A stretch of 64,000 nt of DNA from an uncultured Lachnospiraceae bacterium (GTDB taxonomy: Bacteria > Bacillota > Clostridia > Lachnospirales > Lachnospiraceae): the NCBI GenBank assembly GCA_902799015.1, contig CADBZI010000011.1, positions 1 to 64,000 on the forward strand. Reading direction: 5' to 3'. Made by a program: the position numbers and the translations under genes. The notes beneath the pieces are model-generated. The model ran no database searches and was not told where the DNA came from. It saw only the letters and a list, made by a program, of their open reading frames with translations. Shown here piece by piece: positions 7,990 through 17,563 of this stretch (within the stretch, counting starts at the first letter, position 1; every line of letters begins with the position of its first letter).

Positions 7990-9009
7990 TTATTTCAACT
8001 CAAACTGAAGCCGCGCTTTTTTTCCATCCCATTCCACGTTCAGGATAGCTCCGTTGATCATGGAAAAATGCGGAACCGTATGCCCGATGTCCATCTCCCA
8101 GATCACCGGAAGATCCGGAAATGCCATCCGGACTGCATCCTCATAGGACATGTCGGACTCCTCACGCTCAAATAAAGTCCGTCCGATCAGGACAGCACGC
8201 GTCGTCTCGGGCGTGATCCAGCCGGCATAGCGCATCTGAAGGAATGTGCGGTACAAAACCGCAGAAGAAAGCGAGAAATTATCAAAGTACCAGATGATCC
8301 CGTCTTCCGCATACCGCCGTACAAATTCCCTCGTCTGATCATATTCCGTTCCGATCAGATCCTTCAGGACATCAATGCAGCCGCCGATACAGCGTCCCCT
8401 GCATTCCAGACTGCCGCAGGAAGCCTGATAGATGGTCGGCTGGCTGTAGATCAGGGGACCATCCTCCAGCTGGAAGATGTCTGCGCCAAGATGCATGGCT
8501 CCTGTCTCCTGCACCGGAATATCCCCCTTCAGGATCCGGAGCATGTTCTCGAGGTACTCCGGAAGCTTTGTTCCGCCTCCCGGTGCCGGAACGGTAGCGT
8601 CGAAGCTGCCCCCGTTTGATCCATAGAGCGTAGCGATATCGCAGATCGTTGTCAGCGGATACAGAATTCCGGTCGGGTCTGAAGCCCCCATGAGCCACTT
8701 CGGATGCTCCGCAAGAAGCTGCCAGTCAATATAGGGCAGAATCTCACTGAGGAAATCCCCTCCCGCTGCCGAAAAAACAGCATCAACCGCGTCCAGGGAA
8801 AACAGACTCATCAGTTCCGCTGCCCTCTCCCGGGCACTTCCTCCGCGCAGGTCATCCACACGTACATGCTCTGTTTCCCATACCTTCCAGCCTTGCGCGC
8901 GCAGAACCTTCAGGCTGTTCTCAAAGCTCTCGATCTTATGTCCGACACCGGCACTCGGCGCACAGATTCCCACCTTGGCATGGTCCGATAAGAATTCCGG
9001 GTAGATCAT
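7990..9009 (-). CDS. LD-carboxypeptidase, peptidase family S66 (MccF/LdcA-like)
   Basis: A 339-residue serine peptidase. The family cleaves the L,D bond of murein tetrapeptides during peptidoglycan recycling or detoxifies microcin C-like peptides (MccF). The N-terminal APSAG, the VFSAAGGDFLSEILPYIDW segment and the nucleophile motif GASDPTG (Ser after GA) are present, and the C-terminal H lies in IGHTVPHFSMING. There is no signal peptide, so it acts in the cytoplasm. Its ATG at 9009 overlaps the end of the ECF S-component gene by four bases (ATGA), with AAGGAGG upstream. The substrate, murein versus an antibiotic peptide, cannot be decided here. Confidence 0.87.
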   Translation of the reverse strand: MIYPEFLSDHAKVGICAPSAGVGHKIESFENSLKVLRAQGWKVWETEHVRVDDLRGGSARERAAELMSLFSLDAVDAVFSAAGGDFLSEILPYIDWQLLAEHPKWLMGASDPTGILYPLTTICDIATLYGSNGGSFDATVPAPGGGTKLPEYLENMLRILKGDIPVQETGAMHLGADIFQLEDGPLIYSQPTIYQASCGSLECRGRCIGGCIDVLKDLIGTEYDQTREFVRRYAEDGIIWYFDNFSLSSAVLYRTFLQMRYAGWITPETTRAVLIGRTLFEREESDMSYEDAVRMAFPDLPVIWEMDIGHTVPHFSMINGAILNVEWDGKKARLQFELK

Positions 9010-9587
9010 ATTTCCTCCTTCGATTCCCGCTTACGTATATGCATGCGCAGCGTCTGATTCACCTGGGCTGTAACAGGACTGTAATAAAGCAGACAGACCA
9101 GCACACAGTAGACCGGTGTCTGCACGAGAAGCTGCATTGCTCTTGTGGGAAGAATTGCATACAGATTGTATCCGTTGATCCATACAAGCCCCGCTGTTGT
9201 GACAAAGAGTGTACAGACCACACAGGCGATCACGGTCCCGCTGCACAGCATCAGGATCGCTTTCTTTTTCCCGGTATCCTGCTGTGGTACAAACAGAGCC
9301 GGTATCACGCCCCACAGCATGGCAGCCAGTGTGATCAGCGGATTGACCGCATAGCCCTGGATCAGACATCCCAGCAGATCACTGACAAGCCCGCACAGCG
9401 CCCCCGCGGCCGGACCAAACCAGATTCCCGCCATAATGCGGGCAGCCACGCCCAGCTGTATGCGCCCGAAGCCTCCGATATTAATCGCAAGAAACCTTGA
9501 CAGAATCAGATAGATTGCGGCGAGTACCGACAGTGAAACCAATGTATACGTACACCAGACCGTGCGAAATCGCTTTTCAGACCCCAT
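9006..9587 (-). CDS. ECF transporter S component, folate-family-like
   Basis: A 193-residue integral membrane protein with about six hydrophobic segments, an N-terminal basic stretch and a pattern typical of small ECF substrate-binding subunits (GGFGRIQLGVAARIMAGIWF, GALCGLVSDLLGCL, NPLITLAAMLWGVIPAL, PTRAMQLLVQTPVY). The proline-arginine cytoplasmic end after the fifth helix and the GPxxG motif fit the folate (FolT-like) group. Such proteins work with a shared EcfAA'T module encoded elsewhere. GGAGG precedes the ATG. It lies 10 bases after the antiporter operon and overlaps the LD-carboxypeptidase gene. The substrate assignment is a family-level guess. Confidence 0.68.
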   Translation of the reverse strand: MGSEKRFRTVWCTYTLVSLSVLAAIYLILSRFLAINIGGFGRIQLGVAARIMAGIWFGPAAGALCGLVSDLLGCLIQGYAVNPLITLAAMLWGVIPALFVPQQDTGKKKAILMLCSGTVIACVVCTLFVTTAGLVWINGYNLYAILPTRAMQLLVQTPVYCVLVCLLYYSPVTAQVNQTLRMHIRKRESKEEI

Positions 9588-9597
9588 AAAACCTCCA

Positions 9598-11739
9598 TTA
9601 CGACCTCAGATTAAAATACATTACCACCGCAAAGATGACCATCATGCCGATACACGAAGCCATCAGCGCAAAGGAAAAGTTCCCGGTGATCGGTTCGTAG
9701 GCCTTCTCAAGGGTCAGCCTGCGCCTGTTCCAGAAGCCGATCTTCTTCCGCACACGGGCGAAAATGCTTTCTTTCAGAACGGTTCTCCGCACCAGCACAA
9801 CCATCGCATCGGTACTGACCGCAAGAATCCTGACAGCCATTCCCGCGCCTTTAACAAGAGCATGACTGACGACGGTCAGAATCTGGTTCTCTGCCGGAAC
9901 AGACAGGATCGCGCCGAAGCATCCGGGAAGCCACTTCGTCAGCAGCGGCCTGTATAGAAGGTTCTCCAGATCCAGTGCCTGCGGCCACAGGTCCGCATAC
10001 ACTCCATCCTTCATCAATACACGCCGGATGAAACATACATAGAGCAATGCACCGATCCCCAGCGAAATCGCGGCTCCCTTCACGCATTCAAAGCTCAGCG
10101 GAGCAAATTCCTCCAGCACATTTTCATGTCCTGTCATAAAGGAAGCCAGCAGGTTGAATACCGGCTTCTGTCCAAGCAGGACAAACAGAATCGAAGTTCC
10201 GCACACCGCTGTGTATCCGCCAATTCGCATATACCCCTTCGAGGAAGCGTCATATTGCTCCTGAAGGTGCGCGTCACGGTTCTTCTCCACAAAAACGCAG
10301 ATAAACAGCTTCAGCATGTAAGCAAAGGTACAGCCGCCGGAGATCAGAAAGACCCATTCTATGACGGACAGGATTCCTGCCGCGCCGGCCGTGATCGCCA
10401 TCCCTTCGCCGGCCTCCTCGATCCCGGCTGTGATTGCCTCATGCAGAAGCGTCTTGCTGGCATATCCGTTAAACAGCGGAACTCCGCCGATTCCGATCAC
10501 CCCTAAGAAGAACGCCGCCATAAGCGCCCATTTTTTCCGTCCCCAGCCCCGGATCCTGTTCAGATCCAGTGCATGAAGGTTCATCACCACAACGCCTGCC
10601 GCACAGAACAGGCACAGCTTCAGCATGGAGTGGTTTACCATATGAAGAAGGGTTCCGCTCATCGCCATGGCCGCATGGCCTTCCAGGGCGGCCATGCCTG
10701 ACACGGACATCATGCTTTGAGAAGCTTCCTGCCCCCCTGCATGCGCATGCGCAGACAGGTGCTGCGTGTGAAGCAGGATGGTCATGGCGATGCCGGTCAG
10801 GATAAAACCGATCTGCGACATGGAGGAACACGCAAGCGTCCGTTTCAGGTTGATGGAGAACAATGCCAGAACGGCCCCGAGGAGCATGGTAATGCTGCCA
10901 AGGATCAGGACAATCCATCCGAAGGGGGCACAGTCGCTCATCACCTCCAGGCTTGTCATCAGAATTCCGTAGATTCCCACCTTTGTCAGCACACCTGACA
11001 GCAGCGCGGAGGCCGGAGACGGCGCAACCGGATGCGCCTTCGGCAGCCACACATGGACCGGAAACATACCGGCTTTGCATCCGAATCCGATCAGGATGCA
11101 GACGCCTGCGGCAAGGATCGTTCCGGACCCGGCGCCCGATGCCTTCACAGCCGCGGGTAACTCTGCATAGGCAAGCGTTCCGGCGGCATGCTGAAGCAGC
11201 ACGAGTCCCATAAACAGGACAAGTCCTCCGATCACGGCAATAAACAGATAGGTGTATCCGGCCCGCAGCGCCCCATGCGTTTCCTCGTGCATCACCCAGG
11301 TAAAGCTGGTCAGCGACAGGATCTCGAAGAACACAAAGGTTGTCATCAGGTCACCGGACAGCATAACGCCCTGCGTCGCTCCCAGCGTAAAGAGGACAAA
11401 CAGGTAGTAGCGGTTCAGGTGCTCCGGCTCATGATGAAAATATTCAGGAGAAAACAGTGTCGTAAATGCCCACATCAGCGAGGTGACGAGGCTGTAGACC
11501 GAGCGGAAGCCGTCGGTCTGAAAAGACAGACCGGTTGAAAAGACATTCCCGATCGAAAGGCTGCCGGCCGCCGTACCCCTCCCCTGCACGGTCCACACCA
11601 GGAGAAGAATCGAAAAAGCCAGTTCGACAAAGGTAAAAAGAACCGCAGCCAGGTCCCGGAAGCGCTCGTTCCTGACGCCGATCAGGTAACAGAGGATTCC
11701 ATACAGGAATGGCAGAAAAACCAGGATTGCAGGAAGCAT
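9598..11739 (-). CDS. Mrp/Mbh-type antiporter subunit (ND5-like), fourth copy, long form
   Basis: A 713-residue polytopic protein of the proton-conducting NuoL/M/N-MrpA/D family, the longest of four consecutive paralogues here. The core retains the TM5 Glu (FVFFEILSLTSF), the TM8 Lys (GCKAGMFPVHVWLP) and the TM12 Lys (SMLKLCLFCAAGV). The usual second polar position (A-x-x-K-Y) reads AGYTY. A histidine-rich loop (about HTQHLSAHAHAGG) sits between helices. The extra C-terminal region has further helices and an amphipathic stretch, recalling the extensions of NuoL/MrpA. It starts one base after the previous gene stops, with GGGGGTGAT upstream, and is the last antiporter gene before the ECF component. 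Confidence 0.88.
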   Translation of the reverse strand: MLPAILVFLPFLYGILCYLIGVRNERFRDLAAVLFTFVELAFSILLLVWTVQGRGTAAGSLSIGNVFSTGLSFQTDGFRSVYSLVTSLMWAFTTLFSPEYFHHEPEHLNRYYLFVLFTLGATQGVMLSGDLMTTFVFFEILSLTSFTWVMHEETHGALRAGYTYLFIAVIGGLVLFMGLVLLQHAAGTLAYAELPAAVKASGAGSGTILAAGVCILIGFGCKAGMFPVHVWLPKAHPVAPSPASALLSGVLTKVGIYGILMTSLEVMSDCAPFGWIVLILGSITMLLGAVLALFSINLKRTLACSSMSQIGFILTGIAMTILLHTQHLSAHAHAGGQEASQSMMSVSGMAALEGHAAMAMSGTLLHMVNHSMLKLCLFCAAGVVVMNLHALDLNRIRGWGRKKWALMAAFFLGVIGIGGVPLFNGYASKTLLHEAITAGIEEAGEGMAITAGAAGILSVIEWVFLISGGCTFAYMLKLFICVFVEKNRDAHLQEQYDASSKGYMRIGGYTAVCGTSILFVLLGQKPVFNLLASFMTGHENVLEEFAPLSFECVKGAAISLGIGALLYVCFIRRVLMKDGVYADLWPQALDLENLLYRPLLTKWLPGCFGAILSVPAENQILTVVSHALVKGAGMAVRILAVSTDAMVVLVRRTVLKESIFARVRKKIGFWNRRRLTLEKAYEPITGNFSFALMASCIGMMVIFAVVMYFNLRS

Positions 11740-11740
11740 G

Positions 11741-13204
11741 TCAGATCACCCCCTTGGATACCTGATCCAGAAACTCCAGTACCGGACCGGAACACATGCC
11801 TAGCGCCAGATCCAGAAAAGCAAACAGGCTGATCGGAACCAGCATCTTCCAGCCCGGGTCTGAAAGCTTTTCCTTCTCCCACAGATCCGTCCCCTTCACC
11901 GGGAAGAACGCCCTGGCAGAAATCGTCAGCGTATAGATGGCGCAGAAAAATGCCGCCACAACCAGGCAGACGGTTCCGATCAGTCCCCAGACATTCTGTA
12001 CGGCAGCACCCGCCAGAAGGAGATTCCATTTTGATACAAAGCCTGCAAACAGCGGAATCCCGGACAGAGACAGCGCACCCATCGTATAGCAGATAAAGGT
12101 AACCGGCATCTTTCTTCCGGCTCCGTTGATCTCAAAGATATAGTTTTTTCCGCTTCTGTGGATAAATGCGCCCGCACACAGAAACAGACTCATCTTCATC
12201 ACCGCGTGATACAGCATGTGCACCAGTCCTGCCTGCAGTCCGAAAGGGGTCATCAGCAGAACGCCAAACAGCATATAGCTGAGATTGCTGACGGTGGAAT
12301 ACGCAAGCCTCTTCTTAAAATGGCGCTCCTTCAGGGCTTTTCCCGCGGCATACAGAAGGGTCAGGGAAACTGCCATCAGACCCGTAATCTGTGCCCAGGA
12401 GCCGCGGAGGTAATCCGGGCTGAACAGATACCAGGAAAGTCTTGTGACAGCGAAGACGCCGGTGTTGACCACCGCTACTGCATGCAGCAGAGCCGTGACA
12501 GGAGTCGGCGCAACGGTAGCCTCCGGCAGCCACCTGTGAAACGGAAAGACCGCCGCCTTCACGCCAAAGCCGAAGAAGCCGAGGATCCACAGCAGCAGAA
12601 CATAGTTCTGAGACAGTATGCTGTAGGAGTGTCCGCCCCAGACAAATCCGCCTTCCGTGAACATGGTCATCACGACTACAGAGATAAAGGCCAGTGACGC
12701 ACCGCCGATGACATAGGCCGCGTAGACTCTCCCCGCATACATGGAACTGTGATCCTGATAATGACAGACCAGCGGAATCGTCGCGAGCGACAGCATCTCA
12801 TAGAATACATACATGGTCAGGATATTGCCCGCAAAAGCGACGCCGAGCGTAATCCCGTACGTCATGATGTAGAAAGCAAAGAATCCGTTTTTATGGCGCG
12901 CATGCTCCATGTATTCAAACGCGTACAGCGTCACAAAGGGCCACATGACAGACACCATGCCGGCAAACAGCATCGTCAGACCGTCAACATGAAACAGGAT
13001 TCCGAAACCGCGTGTAAAGGAAAAGACGCGGAAGGCTTCCAGATCGCCGCCGAGCAGAACACTCCAGACAAGAACGGAGGTCAGACAGACAACCGCTTCA
13101 CAGAAGAAGCGTCTTTGCCGCTCTGTCGTCTTCCTTCTCCCAAGCAGAAGGATTCCGCCCAGGATCGGGAGCAGTATGCTGATTAATACACCTGCATTTC
13201 TCAC
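11741..13204 (-). CDS. Mrp/Mbh-type antiporter subunit (MrpD/ND5-like), third copy
   Basis: A 487-residue membrane protein with about 14 helices. Conserved charged residues are visible: Glu in VFYEMLSLATIP, Lys in GVKAAVFPFHRWLPEA and Lys in AVMKMSLFLCAGAF. These line the proton path in Mrp and complex I homologues. I chose a GTG start at 13204 because AAGGAGA lies 7 bases upstream and the N-terminus then begins directly with a helix (RNAGVLISILLPILGG). An ATG at 13279 would overlap the preceding gene and add a basic tail. The gap to the preceding gene is 11 bases. Confidence 0.88.
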   Translation of the reverse strand: MRNAGVLISILLPILGGILLLGRRKTTERQRRFFCEAVVCLTSVLVWSVLLGGDLEAFRVFSFTRGFGILFHVDGLTMLFAGMVSVMWPFVTLYAFEYMEHARHKNGFFAFYIMTYGITLGVAFAGNILTMYVFYEMLSLATIPLVCHYQDHSSMYAGRVYAAYVIGGASLAFISVVVMTMFTEGGFVWGGHSYSILSQNYVLLLWILGFFGFGVKAAVFPFHRWLPEATVAPTPVTALLHAVAVVNTGVFAVTRLSWYLFSPDYLRGSWAQITGLMAVSLTLLYAAGKALKERHFKKRLAYSTVSNLSYMLFGVLLMTPFGLQAGLVHMLYHAVMKMSLFLCAGAFIHRSGKNYIFEINGAGRKMPVTFICYTMGALSLSGIPLFAGFVSKWNLLLAGAAVQNVWGLIGTVCLVVAAFFCAIYTLTISARAFFPVKGTDLWEKEKLSDPGWKMLVPISLFAFLDLALGMCSGPVLEFLDQVSKGVI

Positions 13205-13215
13205 TGGTTTTCTCC

Positions 13216-14658
13216 TTAGAATCCTGCTGCCTGAAGAATCTGAACGCCAAAGACGCCCATCACGAGCGATACGCCGCAAAGAAACATCATCGGAACGGTC
13301 ATCAGCCAGGGAGCCTCATCTCTTACTTCCGGCACCTGAGCGTCCCGTCCCGGGAAGAATGCCTTGAAAACCACCGGGAACAGATAGCCGGCAGTCAGAA
13401 GCGCCGAGATCAGGAGAATGACGATCGGAAGAATGCTCAGTAGCTTCATGCCATCGTCTGCGATGCTGAGCGCAATCACCCATTTGCTCAGGAATCCGCC
13501 CATAGGCGGTATTCCCACAAGCGACAGGGCCGCAAACAGGAAACACCACATGACGACCGGAATCTGTTTCCCGATTCCGACCAGCTCATCCACATTCCTC
13601 TTTCCAAATTTGTAGATGAATACGCCGGCGCACAAAAACAGACATCCCTTCGCGCTGGCATGGCTCATCACATGAAGCAAGGCTCCCCGCAGACCGCCGT
13701 CTGACAGAAGCGACAGGGCAAGCAGGATATAGGAGATCTGGCTGACCGTGGAATACGCCAGCCGTTTCTTCATATTCTTTTCCTGAAAGGCCATCATGGA
13801 TCCCATGAAAATGGTCAGCATGGCAAGCGTCATCCATGTGTACTGCACATAAGTCCCGCGGATAAAATCCGTCCCGACCCCATAATAAACAAGACGGATG
13901 ATCGCGATCACGCCGGCCTTGGCGATGATGCCGGACAGCAGCGCGGAAGCCGGTGCCGGTGCGATCGGGTGTGCGGAAGGCAGCCACCCGTGCATCGGGT
14001 ACATGCCGGCTTTCGTTCCAAAGCCGATAATCGCAACCAGAACGGCGGCAAGAAGAACGCCTTCATGCCCTGACACAGCAGCCGGATCCAGGAAGCCGCC
14101 CGGACGAAACGAAGGATCCGCGACAGAATAATAATAGACGAAGAACACACCGAACAAGCCCATCAGAGCGCCTCCGATGGAATAGAACAGGTACTTCAGT
14201 CCCGCGGCAACCGCTTCCTTTGTCCTCTCATGCAGTACCAGCGGAACCGTGGTCAGCGTTGCCATCTCAAAGCTCAGATACACCGTGACAAGGTTGTCTG
14301 ACGCGCATACTGCGGTCAGTGCGCCGAGGGAAACATAGAAAAAAGCGAAAAAGACCGGCCGTCTCTCCTCCATCTTCATGTACTCCATCGCATAGAAGGC
14401 AGCGCAGGTATACAGGATCAGAACCGCGGCTAAGAAAAACTTTCCCAGCGCATCCAGCGAAAAAGTGAGCGTCACATTTTCAGAAAAAGTAAACAGCGTA
14501 ACACGCTTTCCGAAAAAGATCGTGCAGATCCCCAGCACAGCACTGGTCAGTGAGATCAGAGCATACCATCTGCAGCGGATGGGATAAGGCCATCCTTTCG
14601 GCAGGGATACCGCAATGCCTGCAATCATCGGAAACAGGATTGCACAGATAATCAGCAT
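13216..14658 (-). CDS. Mrp/Mbh-type antiporter subunit (MrpD/ND5-like), second copy
   Basis: A 480-residue polytopic subunit of the same family. It is the copy closest to canonical MrpD: Glu in YLSFEMATLTTVPLV, Lys in AAGLKYLFYSIGG (the position most often Lys), Lys in GTKAGMYPMHGWLPSAHPIA and Lys in ASAKGCLFLCAG. The ATG at 14658 follows the preceding stop by 18 bases. The AGAGGGAGAGAA tract upstream serves as ribosome binding site. In Mrp complexes this subunit probably carries out H+/Na+ exchange coupled to the rest of the membrane arm. Confidence 0.9.
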   Translation of the reverse strand: MLIICAILFPMIAGIAVSLPKGWPYPIRCRWYALISLTSAVLGICTIFFGKRVTLFTFSENVTLTFSLDALGKFFLAAVLILYTCAAFYAMEYMKMEERRPVFFAFFYVSLGALTAVCASDNLVTVYLSFEMATLTTVPLVLHERTKEAVAAGLKYLFYSIGGALMGLFGVFFVYYYSVADPSFRPGGFLDPAAVSGHEGVLLAAVLVAIIGFGTKAGMYPMHGWLPSAHPIAPAPASALLSGIIAKAGVIAIIRLVYYGVGTDFIRGTYVQYTWMTLAMLTIFMGSMMAFQEKNMKKRLAYSTVSQISYILLALSLLSDGGLRGALLHVMSHASAKGCLFLCAGVFIYKFGKRNVDELVGIGKQIPVVMWCFLFAALSLVGIPPMGGFLSKWVIALSIADDGMKLLSILPIVILLISALLTAGYLFPVVFKAFFPGRDAQVPEVRDEAPWLMTVPMMFLCGVSLVMGVFGVQILQAAGF

Positions 14659-14676
14659 GTTTCTTCTCTCCCTCTT

Positions 14677-16191
14677 TTATAAAAACATTCCCAGTCCACG
14701 GTAAATGACATCAGAGACCACCCAGGAAAACAATCCCAGGAAAACATTCAGCACCACCAATACGAATCCCGCAAACCCAAAGCCCGCCCGGCTCAGATCA
14801 AAAGCGGACCTGCTGTTTGCAGAGCTTTTTGCCTGTTCGTCCGGATCATAATAGATCCGGATGAGGGTCCGTATGAAGTAGAACGCATTCAATACGGAGC
14901 TGATTCCCAAAGTAGCAAGAACCGCGAGAATCCTCCAGTGAACTCCGCCAAGCACCACAGCCTGACCAAACATCAGCTTGCTGGCGAAACCGGCAAAAAC
15001 AGGAATTCCGATCATGGAAAGCGCGCCGGTTGTGAACATCATTCCGGCTGCCGGGTCTCTGTGCGCACTGCCCTGCAGCGCGTGGAACTTCAGGCTGTCT
15101 GACGACACCTCTGCCAGATAAGGCGCTGTCAGAAACAGCAGGCTCTTTGTCAACGCATGCGCGAGGATCTGGAAAAGCGCCGCAGCGAATCCCGCTGTCG
15201 TCCCGATCCCGATCCCCATATAGATATATCCGATCTGAGCGGCGGAGGAAAATGCGATCATCCGGTTGATGTTCGATGCCCGGATGGCGTTGAAGGATCC
15301 TGCAATGATGCCGCAGATCCCAAGGACAAACAGGATCTTCAGAATCGGTGTTTTCTGCATGACATCAATGCCGACAGCCCGGTAATAGATCTTGAACAGC
15401 AGGAAAATATATCCCTTGGAGACAAGCGCGCTCAGCACAGCTCCCGAGGTGGGGGTCGCCCATCCGTAGGTATCCGGCATCCAGAAATAGAACGGGAACA
15501 GGCCGCTCTTAATCGCGATTCCGATGGTCATGATTCCGACCGCCATCGTAATCGCCGGGATCGCGGCCGGATCGGAGGAGATCTCCCTGAGGCTTTGCCG
15601 GATCGGCACCATCAGAAGATGGCCGGAAACATCATACAGGAGCACAATGCCCATCAGAAACAGGCCGCTGCCCATCAGGTTCAGGATCATGTACCGCACG
15701 GCGGCCAGTGTTGTTCTTCCGATCTCTCTCACGATCAGGATGCCGCAGCTGGTCAGTGTCAGGATCTCCAGGAACACATATCCCGTAAAGACATCATTGG
15801 TCCAGACAATCGCCATCAGGGCTGCCGTAAGCAGATTCAGCAGCGTAAAGTAGAGATTGATCTTGCTCTCATCCATGTCCTTCCGGATAAAATGATACCC
15901 TGCCGTCACACTGCAAAGAAGAACCACGGAAAACAGAAGGGCAATCAGTGCCTCCAGGCTCCCGGCGCGAATCTCATTTCCCCACGGCGCGGGAAATTCT
16001 CCCATGGTATAAGTGAAGGACGTCCCGGTTTTCAGTGTATAGGCCAGAACGCTCCCTGTCATTCCGATCAGCACCGATTCATATGCAATTGTATAATTTC
16101 TCGCCGCCTTCGCGCTCAGCATCATGCACAGAGGGCCTGAAAACAGACTCAGGAGCACGGTAAACAACGGAAAGTTCCATATAAAACTCAT
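14677..16191 (-). CDS. Mrp/Mbh-type antiporter subunit (MrpD/NuoN-like), first copy
   Basis: A 504-residue polytopic protein, the first of four tandem ND5-type paralogues. Key residues are kept: Glu in YVFLEILTLTSCG, Lys in AIKSGLFPFYFWMPDTYGWA and Lys in ALTKSLLFLTAPYL. The position often occupied by Lys after TM6 is Arg (AAVRYMILNLMGSG). The C-terminal helix follows a short polar loop (YYDPDEQAKSSANSRSA). Its ATG overlaps the MrpC-like stop by four bases, which indicates coupled translation and probably assembly in one complex. Confidence 0.88.
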   Translation of the reverse strand: MSFIWNFPLFTVLLSLFSGPLCMMLSAKAARNYTIAYESVLIGMTGSVLAYTLKTGTSFTYTMGEFPAPWGNEIRAGSLEALIALLFSVVLLCSVTAGYHFIRKDMDESKINLYFTLLNLLTAALMAIVWTNDVFTGYVFLEILTLTSCGILIVREIGRTTLAAVRYMILNLMGSGLFLMGIVLLYDVSGHLLMVPIRQSLREISSDPAAIPAITMAVGIMTIGIAIKSGLFPFYFWMPDTYGWATPTSGAVLSALVSKGYIFLLFKIYYRAVGIDVMQKTPILKILFVLGICGIIAGSFNAIRASNINRMIAFSSAAQIGYIYMGIGIGTTAGFAAALFQILAHALTKSLLFLTAPYLAEVSSDSLKFHALQGSAHRDPAAGMMFTTGALSMIGIPVFAGFASKLMFGQAVVLGGVHWRILAVLATLGISSVLNAFYFIRTLIRIYYDPDEQAKSSANSRSAFDLSRAGFGFAGFVLVVLNVFLGLFSWVVSDVIYRGLGMFL

Positions 16192-16568
16192 CGGTCTTCC
16201 TTCTGGTGCTTCGACAGTACATAGATCGTATCCAGATCCAGGGTATGGTAGCGTTTATACAGACGCACACTCAGTGACAGCATCACCGCGGTCACAGACA
16301 CGGATACCACAATCCCTGTCAGAACAAGTCCTGCCGGAACCGGATTGATATAGCGCTGCGGATCCGTCACTCCGTTTTCGATGATCGGTGCCTTCCGTCC
16401 CCTGATGTAGCCCATGGAAGCCAGCAGCAGAAATACTCCGGTATCCATGATATTCATCCCGATCAGCTTCTTGATCAGATTCCTGTGGAAAAGCAGCGTC
16501 GTGAACCCGATTCCGAACAGAAGCACGGCAGCCGCCTCTTCATAATTTCCGAGAATATGCGAAATCAT
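16188..16568 (-). CDS. mnhC: Mrp/Mbh antiporter subunit C (NuoK-like)
   Basis: A 126-residue, three-helix protein of the NuoK/MrpC/MbhG family. The core IGFTTLLFHRNLIKKLIGMN and the helix GVFLLLASMGY match the family; the DPQRYINPVPAGLVLTGIVV segment is diagnostic for MrpC. I chose the ATG at 16568 because GGAGGAGAGGAG precedes it, it overlaps the preceding stop by four bases, and it gives the normal length; an ATG at 16688 adds 40 basic residues of shadow sequence. In these complexes subunit C lies between the antiporter-like subunits and MrpA/MbhD-E. Confidence 0.92.
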   Translation of the reverse strand: MISHILGNYEEAAAVLLFGIGFTTLLFHRNLIKKLIGMNIMDTGVFLLLASMGYIRGRKAPIIENGVTDPQRYINPVPAGLVLTGIVVSVSVTAVMLSLSVRLYKRYHTLDLDTIYVLSKHQKEDR

Positions 16569-17563
16569 GTCTCCTCTCCTCCTGCTTTTCTTTCCTTCTT
16601 CGAGAAGCTGTCGTAGTTCACATCCATTCCGATGCTGCCTCTGCGGAAAAGGCTGTAAAACCCGAACATTGTGATGCTGACCACGCATCCCACGGCGATA
16701 TCCAGAGGAAGAATCATGCCGCCGGAGAAGATTGCTCCCGGCGTTCCCTTCGGAATCGGATTCTCAAGCCCGTTCGCGCCTATGAAAAAGACATATCCCT
16801 TCGCGAAGCTGTAAAAGGCCAGCGATACAAAGGTAATCACACTGCACGTCTTCATGTTCAGGAAGCGGTCTGCCGCCTTCATGCCGAATGCCGCAGAGAA
16901 CAGAATCAAGCCCGCTCCGATGACCGCTCCTCCGGAGAATCCGCCTCCGGGAGAATTCTGCCCGTTCAGGAGTATGTAGATCCCGTAGATCAGAATACAC
17001 GGCAGAAGGGCACGCCCCATCGTGCGCAGGATCGGATCCCCGGACAGATCGTAGTAGATGTCATTTCGAATCGTATAATAGTCCTCATACCCGGTTCTCT
17101 GGTTCTTGCGGTCGATTCTGAGAAGAATCATGACGCAGATCAGGGCTGTAAACAGAACGTGGGATTCGCCAAGCGTGTCAAAGGCTCTGTAGTCCAGAAT
17201 CATTCCTGCGACCGCATTGACAGCTCCAGTCTCCTCTACTCCCTTTTCAATATAGCGGTCTGACACTTCTGTTGCTCTGGGATTCACTTTTCCGAGCCCA
17301 GGCATGAGCGAGACCGTATACAGAAGAACAACGGACAGGAAGATGCAGGACAGAACCGCAACGATATAATAGATTCTCGTATATCGGTTTCTGATCTGTC
17401 TGACAGCGCTCAGTTCCCCGGGCTGCTCCATAAACGTGCGGATTCGCTCCTTTGAAAGGCTCTTTCTTTCTTCCCGGTCCGGATCGCTCTCCTCCCAGGA
17501 ATCGAGAAGCTCCTCGATCGGATCCGTTTCACCGTTGATCCAGGAGCGAAATGTCTCTTTCAT
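16565..17563 (-). CDS. mnhB: MbhE-MrpB fusion subunit of the antiporter complex
   Basis: A 332-residue membrane protein joining two subunits that are separate in archaeal Mbh. The N-terminal half holds an acidic cytosolic stretch, then helices with NAVAGMILDYRAFDTLGESH, the MbhE/MrpA C-terminal signature. The second half is MrpB/MbhF: ILIYGIYILLNGQNSPGGGF, SGGAVIGAGLILFSAAFG and GTPGAIFSGGMILPLDIAVG. The ATG at 17563 has GGAGGAG 8 bases upstream and overlaps the preceding stop (ATGA). In canonical Mrp systems the MbhE-like part is the tail of MrpA; here it sits on MrpB. The N-terminal 80 residues are unusually charged and have no obvious homologue. Confidence 0.88.
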   Translation of the reverse strand: MKETFRSWINGETDPIEELLDSWEESDPDREERKSLSKERIRTFMEQPGELSAVRQIRNRYTRIYYIVAVLSCIFLSVVLLYTVSLMPGLGKVNPRATEVSDRYIEKGVEETGAVNAVAGMILDYRAFDTLGESHVLFTALICVMILLRIDRKNQRTGYEDYYTIRNDIYYDLSGDPILRTMGRALLPCILIYGIYILLNGQNSPGGGFSGGAVIGAGLILFSAAFGMKAADRFLNMKTCSVITFVSLAFYSFAKGYVFFIGANGLENPIPKGTPGAIFSGGMILPLDIAVGCVVSITMFGFYSLFRRGSIGMDVNYDSFSKKERKAGGEET